From contig CAVOTI010000001.1 of the NCBI GenBank assembly GCA_963699105.1, positions 620,001 to 684,000 on the forward strand: a stretch of 64,000 bases of DNA, written 5' to 3'. Position 1 is the stretch's first letter. Each line of letters begins with the position of its first letter. This document shows, in pieces, positions 8,617-17,689 of the stretch. The DNA is from Bog-756 sp963699105. GTDB taxonomy: Bacteria > Actinomycetota > Acidimicrobiia > Acidimicrobiales > RAAP-2. The position numbers and the translations under genes were made by a program. A model generated the notes under the pieces. It was not told the DNA's origin, made no database searches, and saw only the letters and a list, made by a program, of their open reading frames with translations.

Positions 8617-9981
8617 TTACTTGCCCAGGTCAGGAAGCGCCAGCTCGGCCCGACGGCGGCCCGGGTCGAGCGAGACCAGCCTGAAGGGCCGTGTCTCCCC
8701 CTTGGTCAGGACCTGGCGGGCTTTGTTGGGAGGTGGATCGCCCATCCCTCTCAGGGGGACATGGCACAGCATGCCTCCCACGTCGATGTGGGCGCCGTGC
8801 GAGGTGAAGGACACCACCGTGCCGTCGAAGACGCTGCCCACCGGATGCTCGGCGACGAAGGTGAGGAAGGTCATGGGATCGTTCAGGGCCTCGTGGGATC
8901 CTCCCTGCTGCCCGGCGCCGGCAGATTCCGCCGTCCCCCCGGTCGGGGATGGCCGGCCTGCGGTTGTCAGCTTGGTGGTCTTGGCCGCTTTGGTGGTCTT
9001 GGCCGCTTTGGTGGCCTTGGTGGTCTTGGCCGCTTTGGTGGCCTTGGTGGCCTTGGCCGCCTTGGTGGCCTTGGTGGCCTTGGCCGCTTTGGAGGCCTTG
9101 GTGGACTTCGCCGCTTTGGAGGCCTTGGTGGCCTTCGCCGTCCCGTCCCCCACCGCTCCCTCGGTCGCCTTGGCTGCGGGGTTGGTGGTCGCCGATTTGG
9201 TGGAGGCCCTGCCGCCAGCGGCCGCCTTGGTCGCTTGCGACTTGGTCGACTTGGTGGCCTTGGTCGACTTGGCGGCCTTGGTGGTCTCGCTCGACTGGAT
9301 GGGCGCCCCATCGGGCCCATCCGTCGGCGATTCGGGCCCGGAAGGCTGAGTGCCGGCCGATCGGTCGGAACCTGACCCCCGGGCGCCCTTGGCCCGCCCG
9401 GTACCCCGGCCACCGCGGCCTCGTGCCGTGCCTGGCGCCGGAACGAGCCCGTCTTCGTCCCCACCCGAGTCGGGGGCCTCGCCGTTGACCCCCAGGGCAT
9501 CTCGTCGCGACTTGCTGGTCACCGAGCGGCTCCGCGCCCCGCGCACGGGTGTCCGGGGGGTGAATATCCAGCCCACCCCAGGTACCGGCTTGCCTCCGAT
9601 CAGCCGACCGGGCTCGAACAGCCAGGGTCGTTCAGCATGGAATTCCTGGAACGAGTCGTTCGACAGCACCAGTGCGCCCGACTTCTCGGCGATGCGGAGG
9701 ATGAATCCGTCGCCCCGCCCCACCGCCCCGGCCGGCGGGGTGATCATCTCGCCGTGCTCGAGTGCCAGCTCGAAGGCGGGCACCTCGGAGGGGTCGATCC
9801 GGTGGCCGAACGAGGCATCTACCACCACCGTCACATCTGACGAGACGAATCCCTGGTACTCGTCCAGAAAGGTCCGGATGGCCTCGTCGAGCTGGGCCAG
9901 GCTGGGCAGGTTCCGGCCCTCGGTGGCGATGTTGGAGCCGTCGACGACGATACGCCGACGGGCGGGGGGTTCTGGTTCCAT
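8617..9981 (-). CDS. NYN-domain ribonuclease with Lys/Ala/Thr repeat linker and C-terminal S1-like domain
   Basis: Predicted RNase of 454 residues. Residues 9-143 form a Zc3h12a/NYN-type PIN-like nuclease: RIVVDGSNIATEGR (D14), VTVVVDASFGHRI (D55), VGRGDGFILRIAEK (D91) and VLSNDSFQEF (D109) place the expected acidic residues. Residues 150-370 are low complexity, first Gly/Arg-rich and then a long run of KAAKATKA-type triplets like a histone H1 tail. Residues 380-450 (GSVFDGTVVSFTSHGAHIDV, then RPFRLVSLDPGRRR) look like an S1 RNA-binding fold. The combination suggests RNA cleavage guided by nucleic-acid-binding tails (inference). ATG start at 9981, first gene of the minus-strand operon. Confidence 0.8.
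   Translation of the reverse strand: MEPEPPARRRIVVDGSNIATEGRNLPSLAQLDEAIRTFLDEYQGFVSSDVTVVVDASFGHRIDPSEVPAFELALEHGEMITPPAGAVGRGDGFILRIAEKSGALVLSNDSFQEFHAERPWLFEPGRLIGGKPVPGVGWIFTPRTPVRGARSRSVTSKSRRDALGVNGEAPDSGGDEDGLVPAPGTARGRGGRGTGRAKGARGSGSDRSAGTQPSGPESPTDGPDGAPIQSSETTKAAKSTKATKSTKSQATKAAAGGRASTKSATTNPAAKATEGAVGDGTAKATKASKAAKSTKASKAAKATKATKAAKATKATKAAKTTKATKAAKTTKAAKTTKLTTAGRPSPTGGTAESAGAGQQGGSHEALNDPMTFLTFVAEHPVGSVFDGTVVSFTSHGAHIDVGGMLCHVPLRGMGDPPPNKARQVLTKGETRPFRLVSLDPGRRRAELALPDLGK
8966..9290. repeat. Degenerate short tandem repeat encoding Lys/Ala/Thr linker
   Basis: Imperfect 9-bp units such as CTTGGTGGC and CTTGGCCGC repeat across about 325 bp of the NYN-domain gene. They encode alternating Ala/Thr-Lys triplets on the minus strand. 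Units vary, so this is protein-level repetition and not a CRISPR. Confidence 0.85.
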
Positions 9982-10100
9982 GACTCTCCACAGTCAACCA
10001 TCTGACCAGGTCATCCCCGGCCATCCCTTGGGCAAGCCGACCTGGCCGACGGCCCCGCGGCCGAGAGCCCTCCTCAAGGCTGCGGGCTTAGGATGCCACG

Positions 10101-11447
10101 GTGGACTCCGAGAGCAGTCGCACCGAAGAGGCCACCGATCTCCTTCAGAGCCTCATCCGCAACCGGTGCGTGAACGACGGTACCGAGTCGTCGGGCCAGG
10201 AGCATCGGAGCGCCGAGCTCCTCGAGAACTATCTCGAGGGCTCCGGGGTGGACATCGAGAGGTTCGAGCCGGCACCGGGCCGGACTTCGCTGGTGGCCAA
10301 AATCCAGGGTTCCGACCCTGGCGCCCCGTCCCTCACCCTCCTCGGCCACACCGACGTGGTGCCGGCCAACGGCGACGACTGGCGCCACGACCCCTTCGGC
10401 GGTGACCTGATCGAGGGCGAAGTGTGGGGGCGGGGGGCCATCGACATGCTCAACCTGACCGCCACCATGGCCACCGGCCTGCGCCATCTGGCCCTCTCCG
10501 GGTTCCGGCCGGCCGGCGACCTCACCTACGTGGCGGTGGCCGACGAGGAGGCCCTCGGAACCCACGGGGCCAAATGGCTGTGCGAGCACGCTGCCGACGA
10601 GGTGAACTCCGACTATGTGATCACCGAATCGGGAGGGTTCCCCATGGGGGGAGCCGACGGCACACCCCGCCTGCCGGTGATCGTGGGCGAGAAGGGCGTC
10701 TACTGGTGCCAGCTCACCGTCAAGGGGACTCCTGGACACGGAAGCCAGCCCTTCCGAACCGACAACGCTCTGGTGAAGGCAGCCGAAGTGATCCGGCGGG
10801 TGGACGCCTTCCGGCCCCGGGCTCAGCTCCACGAGGCGTGGGTGCGATTCATCGAGGGCATCGGGTTCCCGGCGGAGCTGGCCGGTCCGCTGCTCGATCC
10901 GGACGGCATCGACGCCTTCTGCGACGAGTTGCCGTTGGTGGGCCTGGCCCGCCAGGCCCACGCCTGTACCCACGTCACCGTGGCCCCCACCATCATGGGT
11001 GCCGGCACCAAGATCAACGTCATCCCCGACCGGGTGGACCTCCAGCTGGACATCCGCTCGCTGCCCGGGTGGGAGACCGGCGACATCCACCTGATGCTGG
11101 AGGACATCATCGGCGATCTGATCGATGATGTGGAGATCGGGTTCAGTGACGAGCAGCCGTCGACGAGCTCGCCCATCGACACGCCCCTGTGGGGCGCCCT
11201 GGAACGGGTCAGCCGGCTGTTCTACCCGGGGGCCCGCACCGTTCCTTACCTCACCGTCGGCGCCACCGACGCCCGGTTCCACCGCCAACTGGGCGCCGTG
11301 GCCTACGGATTCGGGCTGCACAGCCGAGCCATCGGCTTCGAACGGTACGGGGCCATGTTCCACGGGATCGACGAACGGGTCGATGTGGAGTCGCTGCACC
11401 TGTCCACCGAGATGTGGATCGCCCTGGCCCACGACTTCTTGGTCTGA
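10101..11447 (+). CDS. M20 family metallopeptidase
   Basis: Zinc-dependent M20/M25/M40 hydrolase (ArgE/DapE/carboxypeptidase group), 448 residues. LTLLGHTDVVPANGDDWRHD carries the first metal-binding His-Asp, WGRGAIDMLNLTATMA the bridging Asp, VAVADEEALGTHGAKW the catalytic Glu pair, and ESGGFPMGGADG the next metal ligand. GVYWCQLTVKGTPGHGSQP begins the dimerisation domain, and HGIDERVDVESL provides the C-terminal His. The substrate cannot be read from sequence. GTG start at 10101; divergent from the NYN operon and convergent with kgd. Confidence 0.9.
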   Translation: MDSESSRTEEATDLLQSLIRNRCVNDGTESSGQEHRSAELLENYLEGSGVDIERFEPAPGRTSLVAKIQGSDPGAPSLTLLGHTDVVPANGDDWRHDPFGGDLIEGEVWGRGAIDMLNLTATMATGLRHLALSGFRPAGDLTYVAVADEEALGTHGAKWLCEHAADEVNSDYVITESGGFPMGGADGTPRLPVIVGEKGVYWCQLTVKGTPGHGSQPFRTDNALVKAAEVIRRVDAFRPRAQLHEAWVRFIEGIGFPAELAGPLLDPDGIDAFCDELPLVGLARQAHACTHVTVAPTIMGAGTKINVIPDRVDLQLDIRSLPGWETGDIHLMLEDIIGDLIDDVEIGFSDEQPSTSSPIDTPLWGALERVSRLFYPGARTVPYLTVGATDARFHRQLGAVAYGFGLHSRAIGFERYGAMFHGIDERVDVESLHLSTEMWIALAHDFLV

Positions 11448-11488
11448 GCGGCTTCGACCCGGCCGATGGTGCCCGGCGGTCGGCTCAG
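11444..11488. terminator. Possible bidirectional terminator
   Basis: CTGAGC (11444-11449) pairs with GCTCAG (11483-11488), and CGACC with GGTCG inside. This gives an interrupted stem spanning the gap between the M20 peptidase stop and the kgd stop. No T-tract; weak. Confidence 0.35.
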
Positions 11489-14400
11489 CCCACGGATCGG
11501 GCCAACAAGTCGTCCTGCTCCAACCGGTGCAGAGCCGCGCTGCCGGTGGCCGGACTGGCCGACTCGGCCCGGCTGACATGACGCAGGGTGTGGCTGTCAC
11601 GGAGAACCTTGTGGAGGCGACCGTGGACGAAGTTCCAAGCGCCCATGTTCTCCGGCTCCTCCTGCAACCACACCACCTCGTGGGCGTTGGGATAGCGACT
11701 GAGGACGCCCTGGACGGTCGACTTCGGCCACGGGTAGAGCTGCTCCACCCGGACCACCACCACCCCGGTGGCGGCCAGGCCCAGCTCGTCCCGACGCCCG
11801 AGGGCGTCGTAGGCGATCTTGCCGGTGCACAGGACCACCCTGGTGATGGCGCTTGGGTCGAAGTCCTCGTCGGCCGAGGCGGGGTCGTCGAGCACCTCGG
11901 CGAACGATCCGGAGGTGAAGGCGGCGGTGGGCGACCGGGCCTGACGAGCCCGGAGGAGCGATTTCGGGGTGAACACGATCAACGGACGACGCTCGGCTCC
12001 TCTGACCTGGGACCGGAGGAGATGGAAGTACTGGGCGGCGGTGGTCGGTTCCGTGACCCTCAAGTTGCCCCGTGCACACAAGGTCAAGAACCGCTCGACT
12101 CGGGCTGACGAGTGTTCAGGACCCTGTCCCTCGTAGCCGTGCGGCAGCAGCAGGACCAGACCGGACTTCTGGCCCCACTTGTCCTCGGCCGCCACCAGGA
12201 AATTGTCGACGATGATCTCGGCCCCGTTCCAGAAATCGCCGAATTGGGCCTCCCAGGCCACCAGGTCGCCGGGAGCCTCCACCGAGTACCCGTACTCGAA
12301 ACCGACGCAGGCGTACTCGGACAGCAGGGAGTCCCGGATGGTGAATCGACCGCCCTCGAGGGTGGCGAGAGGGACATGCTCCTGGCCGGTCTTGTAGTCG
12401 ACCAGCACGGCGTGGCGCTGGGAGAATGTCCCGCGCCGGGTGTCCTGCCCGGTCAGCCGGACGTTCGTCCCCTCGAGCAGCAGCGATCCGATGGCCAGCA
12501 ACTCGCCCAGCGCCCAGTCGATCTCACCGTCGGCCACCACCTTGTCGCGTTGCTCGAACTGGCGGGCCAGCTTGGGATGGATCACGAAGCCCTCGGGTAC
12601 GGTGCGTACCTCGGTGGCCAGGCGGGACAGCACCGAGGCGTCGACACCGGTCTCGACCGGCGGGATCCACAAATCGGGAACCACGTACTCGGGGAGCACC
12701 GGGGCGGTCCCCGAGGCGGACTCCGCCTCGGCCCTGGTCTCGTCGAGCGCCGCCTGCAACCGGCCGGAAAAATCGTCGAGGGCGTGTTCGGCCTCGTCGA
12801 GGGAGATGTCCCCCCGGCGGACCAGCGACTCGGTGTAGAGCTTGCGAACCGACCGCTTGGCCTCGATGAGGGCGTACATCAGCGGCTGGGTGTAGCTGGG
12901 GTCGTCACCCTCGTTGTGGCCGTGACGGCGGTAGCACACCATGTCGATGACCACGTCCTTGTGGAAGGCCTGGCGGAATCCGAAGGCCAGCCGGGCCGCT
13001 CGGACGCAGGCCTCGGGGTCGTCACCGTTGACGTGGAAGATCGGCGACTGGACCATCTTGGCCACGTCGGTGGGGTAGACCGAGGTGCGTGCCGCCTCGG
13101 GAGCAGTGGTGAAACCGAGCTGGTTGTTGATCACGATGTGCACCGTGCCCCCGGTGCGGTATCCGGCCAGTCCCGACAGGTTGAGCGTCTCTGCCACCAC
13201 TCCCTGGCCGGCGAAGGCGGCGTCCCCGTGGATCAGGATGGGGAGCACCGGGAACGGGTCGCCCGAGCCGTCCTCCAGCTTCGGTCCGGAGCCCTGTTCA
13301 CCACCGGCGATGTCCTGTTTGGCCCGGGCCATGCCCACCACCACGGGGTCGACCGCCTCCAGGTGGGAGGGATTGGAGGCCATGGTGATCGGGATGGTGC
13401 CCCCGTTGCGGGCCACGAAGGTCCCCATCGCCCCCTTGTGGTACTTCACGTCCCCCGATCCCTGCACCGAGTCGGGGTCGAGGTTGCCCTCGAACTCCTC
13501 GAATATCTCCTCATAGGACTTGCCCACGATGTTGGCCAGCACATTGAGCCGTCCCCGGTGGGCCATGCCCATGACCGACTCCCGCAGACCCACGTGCACC
13601 GCCTCGTCGAGGATGGTGTCCAACAGGACGATGGCGGACTCGGCTCCCTCCAGTCCGAACCTCTTCTGGCCCACGTAGCGGGAGTGCAGGAAGCGCTCGA
13701 AGACCTCGGCGGCGTTCAGGCGGTCGAGGATGTGGTGCTGCTCCTCGGGCCGGAGCGCCGACGAGACCCCCTCCAGATGCTGCTGGATCCAGCGTTTCTG
13801 GTCGGGATCCTGGATGTGCATGTACTCCACGCCGAGGGTACGGCAGTAGGCATCTCGCAACACGTGGAGGATCTCGTCCAGCGTGGCCCGGTCCTTGCCG
13901 GCCAGCCCGTCGGCCACGAATTGCCTCGGCAGATCCCAGATGGTCAGTCCGTAGTGGAGCGGGTCGAGCTCGGGGTACAGGACCGGGGGCTCGGCGTCGA
14001 GAGGGTCGAGATGGGCGATGAGGTGGCCGCGGACCCGGTACATGTTGATCAGGGTCTGGACATGGACCTGTTTGGTCAGTCGGAGGTGGTCACCCCCCTC
14101 CTCGTCGTCCGGAGCGTTGGCGTCCCTCTCCCACCGGACGGGTTCGTAGGGAACGTCCAACGACTCGAACACCTCGTCGTAGAAGCCGTGCCCGCCCATC
14201 AGGCACTCGGACACGTAGGCCAGGAACAGACCCGACTCCGCCCCCTGAATGATCCGGTGGTCGTAGGTGGAGGTGATGGTGACCGTCTTGCCGATGCCCA
14301 GCTCGGCCAACGTACGGGGATCGGCGGCCTCGAATCCGGGAGGGAACCCGAGGGCGCCCACCCCCACGATGAGGCCCTGGCCCGGCATCAGCCGGGGGAC

Positions 14401-15348
14401 CGACTGCACGGTGCCGAGCGTCCCCGGATTGGTGAGGGTCACGGTGGTGCCGGCGAAGTCGTCCGGGGCGATCTTGTTGTTGTGGATCTTGCGCACGAGG
14501 TCCTCGTAGGAGCTCACGAACCCGCGGAAGTCGAGGGTGTCGGCGTTCGAGATGCACGGGACCAACAAGGTGCGGCTGCCATCGGACTTCTCCACGTCCA
14601 CCGCCAGGCCGAGACCCACGCGACGGTGCCGGACCACGCCCGGCGTGCCCTTTCCGTCCGCGTCGGCCACGAAGGCGGCGTTCATGGCGGGAATGGCCAC
14701 CAGGCCCTTCACCACGGCAAAGCCGATCAGGTGGGTGAAGCTGACCTTACCTCCGGTGGTCCGGGACAGCTGATTGTTCACGATGGTGCGATTGACCTCG
14801 AGGAGTTTGGCCGGTACGGCCCGCACACTGGTGGCCGTCGGGACCCCGAGGGACGCCTCCATGTTGGCCACGATCCGCCCCGCAGCTCCCCGGAGGGGCT
14901 GGGCCGGTTCGTCCTCGTCCTCGTCGGAGGAGGCGCTGGAGGCCGGCGGCGCCTGGGCCGGGGCCGCCACCGTCCCCGCCGCTCCGACCGGTGCCCCTCC
15001 CACTTTCTGCGCATTGTCGGGACCCAGTGGGGACGGGCCGGTGACCGACGGGGTTGCATCCGGCGGTGCCGGCGGTGCCGTCGACGAGGCCGGTGTGATC
15101 GGTGCCGTCGATGTGCTGACCAGGGGGGCGGTCAGCGCCGAGGTCGAAGCCGGGGCGAGTGGGCCGCCGGCCGGCCGATAATCGGCGAAGAATTCCCGCC
15201 ACGAATCCGAGACCGAGGCGGGATCGGCGCGGTACCGGTCGAACATGTCCTCGACCAACCAGGCGTTCGGTCCGAAGGAGCCGGTGGCGGTGGCCTCAGC
15301 CGGGCGCGGCGATTTCACTGAACCGTCGTCTTCAGGCGTGGATTCCAT
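11485..15348 (-). CDS. kgd: Multifunctional 2-oxoglutarate decarboxylase/dehydrogenase E1 with fused E2-type acyltransferase domain
   Basis: Actinobacterial KGD/OdhA-type enzyme of the TCA cycle, 1287 residues. Residues 25-60 (GPNAWLVEDMFDRYR and SWREFFADYRP) are the E1 N-terminal segment. Residues 65-150 are an Ala/Pro linker. Residues 165-400 are an acyltransferase catalytic domain with the E2 motif HRIIQGAESG at 364-373. From about 430 on is the thiamine-dependent E1, with MGMAHRGRLNVLANI, VINNQLGFTTAPEAARTSVY, RRHGHNEGDDPSYTQP and LLLPHGYEGQGPEHSSARVE. All landmarks are intact, and the architecture equals the mycobacterial/corynebacterial enzyme that lacks a lipoyl domain of its own. The ATG at 15348 is preferred; the frame stays open 26 codons further with no family sequence. 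Divergent from queD. Confidence 0.95.
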   Translation of the reverse strand: MESTPEDDGSVKSPRPAEATATGSFGPNAWLVEDMFDRYRADPASVSDSWREFFADYRPAGGPLAPASTSALTAPLVSTSTAPITPASSTAPPAPPDATPSVTGPSPLGPDNAQKVGGAPVGAAGTVAAPAQAPPASSASSDEDEDEPAQPLRGAAGRIVANMEASLGVPTATSVRAVPAKLLEVNRTIVNNQLSRTTGGKVSFTHLIGFAVVKGLVAIPAMNAAFVADADGKGTPGVVRHRRVGLGLAVDVEKSDGSRTLLVPCISNADTLDFRGFVSSYEDLVRKIHNNKIAPDDFAGTTVTLTNPGTLGTVQSVPRLMPGQGLIVGVGALGFPPGFEAADPRTLAELGIGKTVTITSTYDHRIIQGAESGLFLAYVSECLMGGHGFYDEVFESLDVPYEPVRWERDANAPDDEEGGDHLRLTKQVHVQTLINMYRVRGHLIAHLDPLDAEPPVLYPELDPLHYGLTIWDLPRQFVADGLAGKDRATLDEILHVLRDAYCRTLGVEYMHIQDPDQKRWIQQHLEGVSSALRPEEQHHILDRLNAAEVFERFLHSRYVGQKRFGLEGAESAIVLLDTILDEAVHVGLRESVMGMAHRGRLNVLANIVGKSYEEIFEEFEGNLDPDSVQGSGDVKYHKGAMGTFVARNGGTIPITMASNPSHLEAVDPVVVGMARAKQDIAGGEQGSGPKLEDGSGDPFPVLPILIHGDAAFAGQGVVAETLNLSGLAGYRTGGTVHIVINNQLGFTTAPEAARTSVYPTDVAKMVQSPIFHVNGDDPEACVRAARLAFGFRQAFHKDVVIDMVCYRRHGHNEGDDPSYTQPLMYALIEAKRSVRKLYTESLVRRGDISLDEAEHALDDFSGRLQAALDETRAEAESASGTAPVLPEYVVPDLWIPPVETGVDASVLSRLATEVRTVPEGFVIHPKLARQFEQRDKVVADGEIDWALGELLAIGSLLLEGTNVRLTGQDTRRGTFSQRHAVLVDYKTGQEHVPLATLEGGRFTIRDSLLSEYACVGFEYGYSVEAPGDLVAWEAQFGDFWNGAEIIVDNFLVAAEDKWGQKSGLVLLLPHGYEGQGPEHSSARVERFLTLCARGNLRVTEPTTAAQYFHLLRSQVRGAERRPLIVFTPKSLLRARQARSPTAAFTSGSFAEVLDDPASADEDFDPSAITRVVLCTGKIAYDALGRRDELGLAATGVVVVRVEQLYPWPKSTVQGVLSRYPNAHEVVWLQEEPENMGAWNFVHGRLHKVLRDSHTLRHVSRAESASPATGSAALHRLEQDDLLARSVG

Positions 15349-15443
15349 TGACGGCAGCCTACCGGCACCACCGTTCAGGGTGGCCGGACCGGAACGGTGG
15401 ATCGCCGATCGAGGACCCTCCGGCATTGCGTTAGCGTCGTTCC

Positions 15444-15812
15444 GTGGCTGAGCTCCGGACCAGTGTGACGTGTACCTTCACGTTCGAGGCCGCCCATCGC
15501 CTGAGATGGCATCCGGGCAAGTGCCGCAATCTCCACGGCCACTCGTACCGGCTGGACGTCACCGTGTCGGGGCCGTTGAACCCCAACGGCGTGGTCGTCG
15601 ACTTCGACGATCTGCGGGCGATCGTGGACCGGGTGGTGATCGATCCCTGGGACCACAGCGACCTCAACCAGGTCATCGACAATCCCACCGCCGAATTGCT
15701 GGCTCGCCGCGCCTGGGAGCTGCTGACCGACGCCGGCCTGGCGCTGAGCGCCATCCGGCTGTGGGAGACCGAGCAATCGTCGGCCGAGCTGTCCGCCTGG
15801 ACCAACGCCTGA
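15444..15812 (+). CDS. queD: 6-carboxy-5,6,7,8-tetrahydropterin synthase
   Basis: First queuosine/preQ0-specific enzyme, converting dihydroneopterin triphosphate to 6-carboxytetrahydropterin. The 122-residue protein has FEAAHRLRW and CRNLHGHSYRLDVTVSG (zinc-binding His residues and the conserved Cys), VVDFDDLRAIV, and the C-terminal LWETEQSSAELS with the catalytic Glu. GTG start at 15444. First of three tightly packed genes, with its stop 2 bp before queC. Confidence 0.93.
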   Translation: MAELRTSVTCTFTFEAAHRLRWHPGKCRNLHGHSYRLDVTVSGPLNPNGVVVDFDDLRAIVDRVVIDPWDHSDLNQVIDNPTAELLARRAWELLTDAGLALSAIRLWETEQSSAELSAWTNA

Positions 15813-15814
15813 CC

Positions 15815-16477
15815 GTGCCGGGTGACCTGGTCGTCCTGTCCGGGGGGCTCGATTCCACGGTGTGCATGGCACTGGCCGATCGCCAGCCGGGCGGCCCACC
15901 TCTCGCCCTCACCTTCGATTACGGACAGCGGCACCGCACCGAGGTCGACCGGGCCGCCGGGATCGCCGGGCACTACCGGTCCGACCACCTCGTGGTCCAT
16001 CTGGACACGAGCGCATGGGGTGGGTCGGCCCTGACCGACGACTCGGTCGACATTCCCACTGATGGCGGTGACGGGGGGATCCCGACGACCTATGTCCCCG
16101 CCCGGAACAGCATCTTCCTGGCGGTGGCGCTGGGCGTGGCCGAAGCTCGCAACCTCGACGCCGTGTGGATCGGAGTCAACGCCATCGACTACTCGGGCTA
16201 CCCGGACTGCCGACCCGAATTCATCGACGCCTTCCGGCAGGTGGCCGCCACCGGCCAGAAGCGGGGAGTGGAAGGGGATCCGATCGCCATCAACACGCCT
16301 CTGATCGAGTGCACGAAGTCCGAGATCGTGTTGATGGGGGTCGACCTCGGAGCGCCGCTTGCTCTGACCTGGTCCTGCTACCAGGGAGGCGAGGTGCCGT
16401 GCGGGGTGTGCGATGCGTGCCGGCTGCGCTCGCTCGGATTCACCCAGGCGGGTGTGGTCGACCCCGCCCTCCCGTGA
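15815..16477 (+). CDS. queC: 7-cyano-7-deazaguanine (preQ0) synthase
   Basis: ATP-dependent enzyme converting 7-carboxy-7-deazaguanine to preQ0. The PP-loop LSGGLDSTVCMALA is at the N-terminus, followed by TFDYGQRHRTEV, TYVPARNSIFLAVALG, WIGVNAIDYSGYPDCRPEF and the zinc-binding cysteines in SCYQGGEVPCGVCDACRLR. The 220-residue length is typical. The GTG at 15815 gives the correct N-terminus directly before the PP-loop. Its TGA overlaps the queE GTG. Confidence 0.94.
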   Translation: MPGDLVVLSGGLDSTVCMALADRQPGGPPLALTFDYGQRHRTEVDRAAGIAGHYRSDHLVVHLDTSAWGGSALTDDSVDIPTDGGDGGIPTTYVPARNSIFLAVALGVAEARNLDAVWIGVNAIDYSGYPDCRPEFIDAFRQVAATGQKRGVEGDPIAINTPLIECTKSEIVLMGVDLGAPLALTWSCYQGGEVPCGVCDACRLRSLGFTQAGVVDPALP

Positions 16478-17292
16478 CGCACGCCGCCCCGCCGCCACGG
16501 GAAGCGGAGGACGACATCCTGGTGACCGAGGTCTTCTCGGCCATCCAGGGCGAGGCGGCCCTGGTGGGCGAACGCCAGGTCTTCGTGCGGTTGACCGGGT
16601 GCAACATCCGCTGTGCCTACTGCGACCAGCCCGAGGCGCTGGAAAAGCGCCCCGGTCCGTGCCGAATCGAACGGACGCCGGGCCGGCGTGACTGGGACAC
16701 CGTGTCGAGCCCACTGGCCATGTCCACAGTGGTGGCCGCGGTGGAGCGGCTCTGGACCGCACTCCCCCATCATTCGATCAGCCTGACCGGAGGCGAACCG
16801 CTCCTCCAGTCGCACCGAGCGACCGATTTGGCCCGGCATCTGGCCGCCGGCGACCGGCCCGTGATGCTGGAGACCAACGGAACATTGGTCCCCTCGCTGC
16901 AACGGATCCTGCCCTGGCTCACCTACGTGAGCATGGACATCAAGCTCCCGAGCGTCGACGGGGAACACGTCGGCCACCAGACCCAACAGCGGTTCCTCGC
17001 CGCCGCCCTCGATTCCGGGGCGACCACCTGGGTGAAGCTGGTGCTCGGATCCTCCACCGATCCGGCACAGTTCGATCAGGCCATCGACATGGTCGCCATG
17101 GTCGCCTCGGGCGCCTCGGGCGGCAACGGCCGGCACTGGCCCGAGGTATTCCTCCAGCCGGTCACGCCCTTCGGGTCGGTCGGACGAGCCCCGTCACCGG
17201 ACCAGGTGCTCGAACTGCAGGACCGGGCGTTGCGTCGCTACCGGCGGGTGAGGGTCGTACCTCAGACGCACAAGGCCATCGGACAACTCTGA
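16474..17292 (+). CDS. queE: 7-carboxy-7-deazaguanine synthase (radical SAM)
   Basis: Radical SAM enzyme converting carboxytetrahydropterin to 7-carboxy-7-deazaguanine. EVFSAIQGEAALVGERQVFV is the family N-terminal signature, and TGCNIRCAYCDQPEA contains the CX3CX2C iron-sulfur cluster triad. SLTGGEPLLQ is the SAM-binding GGE motif; later are LETNGTL, YVSMDIKLPS and the C-terminal VRVVPQTHKAIG. At 272 residues it is slightly longer than minimal QueE. The GTG start overlaps the queC stop (GTGA). The operon ends at a strong hairpin. No queF or transglycosylase gene is in the window, so the fate of preQ0 is open. Confidence 0.92.
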   Translation: MTHAAPPPREAEDDILVTEVFSAIQGEAALVGERQVFVRLTGCNIRCAYCDQPEALEKRPGPCRIERTPGRRDWDTVSSPLAMSTVVAAVERLWTALPHHSISLTGGEPLLQSHRATDLARHLAAGDRPVMLETNGTLVPSLQRILPWLTYVSMDIKLPSVDGEHVGHQTQQRFLAAALDSGATTWVKLVLGSSTDPAQFDQAIDMVAMVASGASGGNGRHWPEVFLQPVTPFGSVGRAPSPDQVLELQDRALRRYRRVRVVPQTHKAIGQL

Positions 17293-17301
17293 CCGCACGG
17301 T

Positions 17302-17342
17302 GTTCGACGGCGGTCCGGGATCATTCCCGACCGCCGTCGAAC
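17302..17342. terminator. Strong bidirectional hairpin
   Basis: GTTCGACGGCGGT (17302-17314) pairs perfectly with ACCGCCGTCGAAC (17330-17342). After a one-base bulge, CGGGA pairs with TCCCG around a TCAT loop. It lies between the convergent queE and HU stops and is the strongest hairpin in that gap. Confidence 0.8.
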
Positions 17343-17374
17343 GACCGCGGCGACACGGTGGCGATTCGACGCGC

Positions 17375-17689
17375 CTACTTGGCCTTGGTCAGCTTGGGTG
17401 CGGCGGCCTGGCCGTTCACGACCTTCTTGAACGAGGCGCCTGCCGACACCTTGGGGTTCTTGGACGCCTTGATCTTGATGGCCTCACCGGTCTGCGGGTT
17501 ACGCCCGGTGCGGGCGGCGCGCTCGGCCCGATCGAACGTCAAGAACCCGGTGATGACGACCTTTTCGCCCTTGGCCACATTGGCGACCACGACATCCTCC
17601 AGACCGGCCAGCACATTGGCCACGTCCTTCGAGGTCGAGCCGGTGTGGGCGGCCACTGCCGCGATGAGATCGGTTTTGGTAAGGGGCAC
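17375..17689 (-). CDS. HU-family nucleoid DNA-binding protein, short form
   Basis: HU/IHF-like DNA-bending protein of 104 residues. It starts MPLTKTDLIAAVAAHTGSTS, then VVVANVAKGEKVVITGFLTF and the arm region RAARTGRNPQTGEAIKIKAS with the conserved RNPxTG, ending FKKVVNGQAAAPKLTKAK. It has only a short basic tail, unlike the second HU gene at 30 kb. The GTG at 17689 is set by AAGGAG at 17696-17701; the open frame upstream lacks family sequence. Confidence 0.92.
   Translation of the reverse strand: MPLTKTDLIAAVAAHTGSTSKDVANVLAGLEDVVVANVAKGEKVVITGFLTFDRAERAARTGRNPQTGEAIKIKASKNPKVSAGASFKKVVNGQAAAPKLTKAK

Noticed and set aside
8966..9290. Repetitive DNA that could be taken for a CRISPR or minisatellite array
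   Set aside because: Units are short, contiguous and variable, have no spacers, and encode an in-frame Lys/Ala/Thr linker in a protein with recognisable domains at both ends.
12112..15321. Very long plus-strand open frame of 1069 codons
   Set aside because: It lies wholly antisense to kgd, whose protein has unmistakable domains. The antisense translation is His/Gly/Val-rich with no motif, as expected from high-GC codon bias.
15444..17292. Deazapurine DNA-modification (dpd) island
   Set aside because: Only preQ0 synthesis genes are present; none of the dpd insertion or restriction genes, and no phage or island context.
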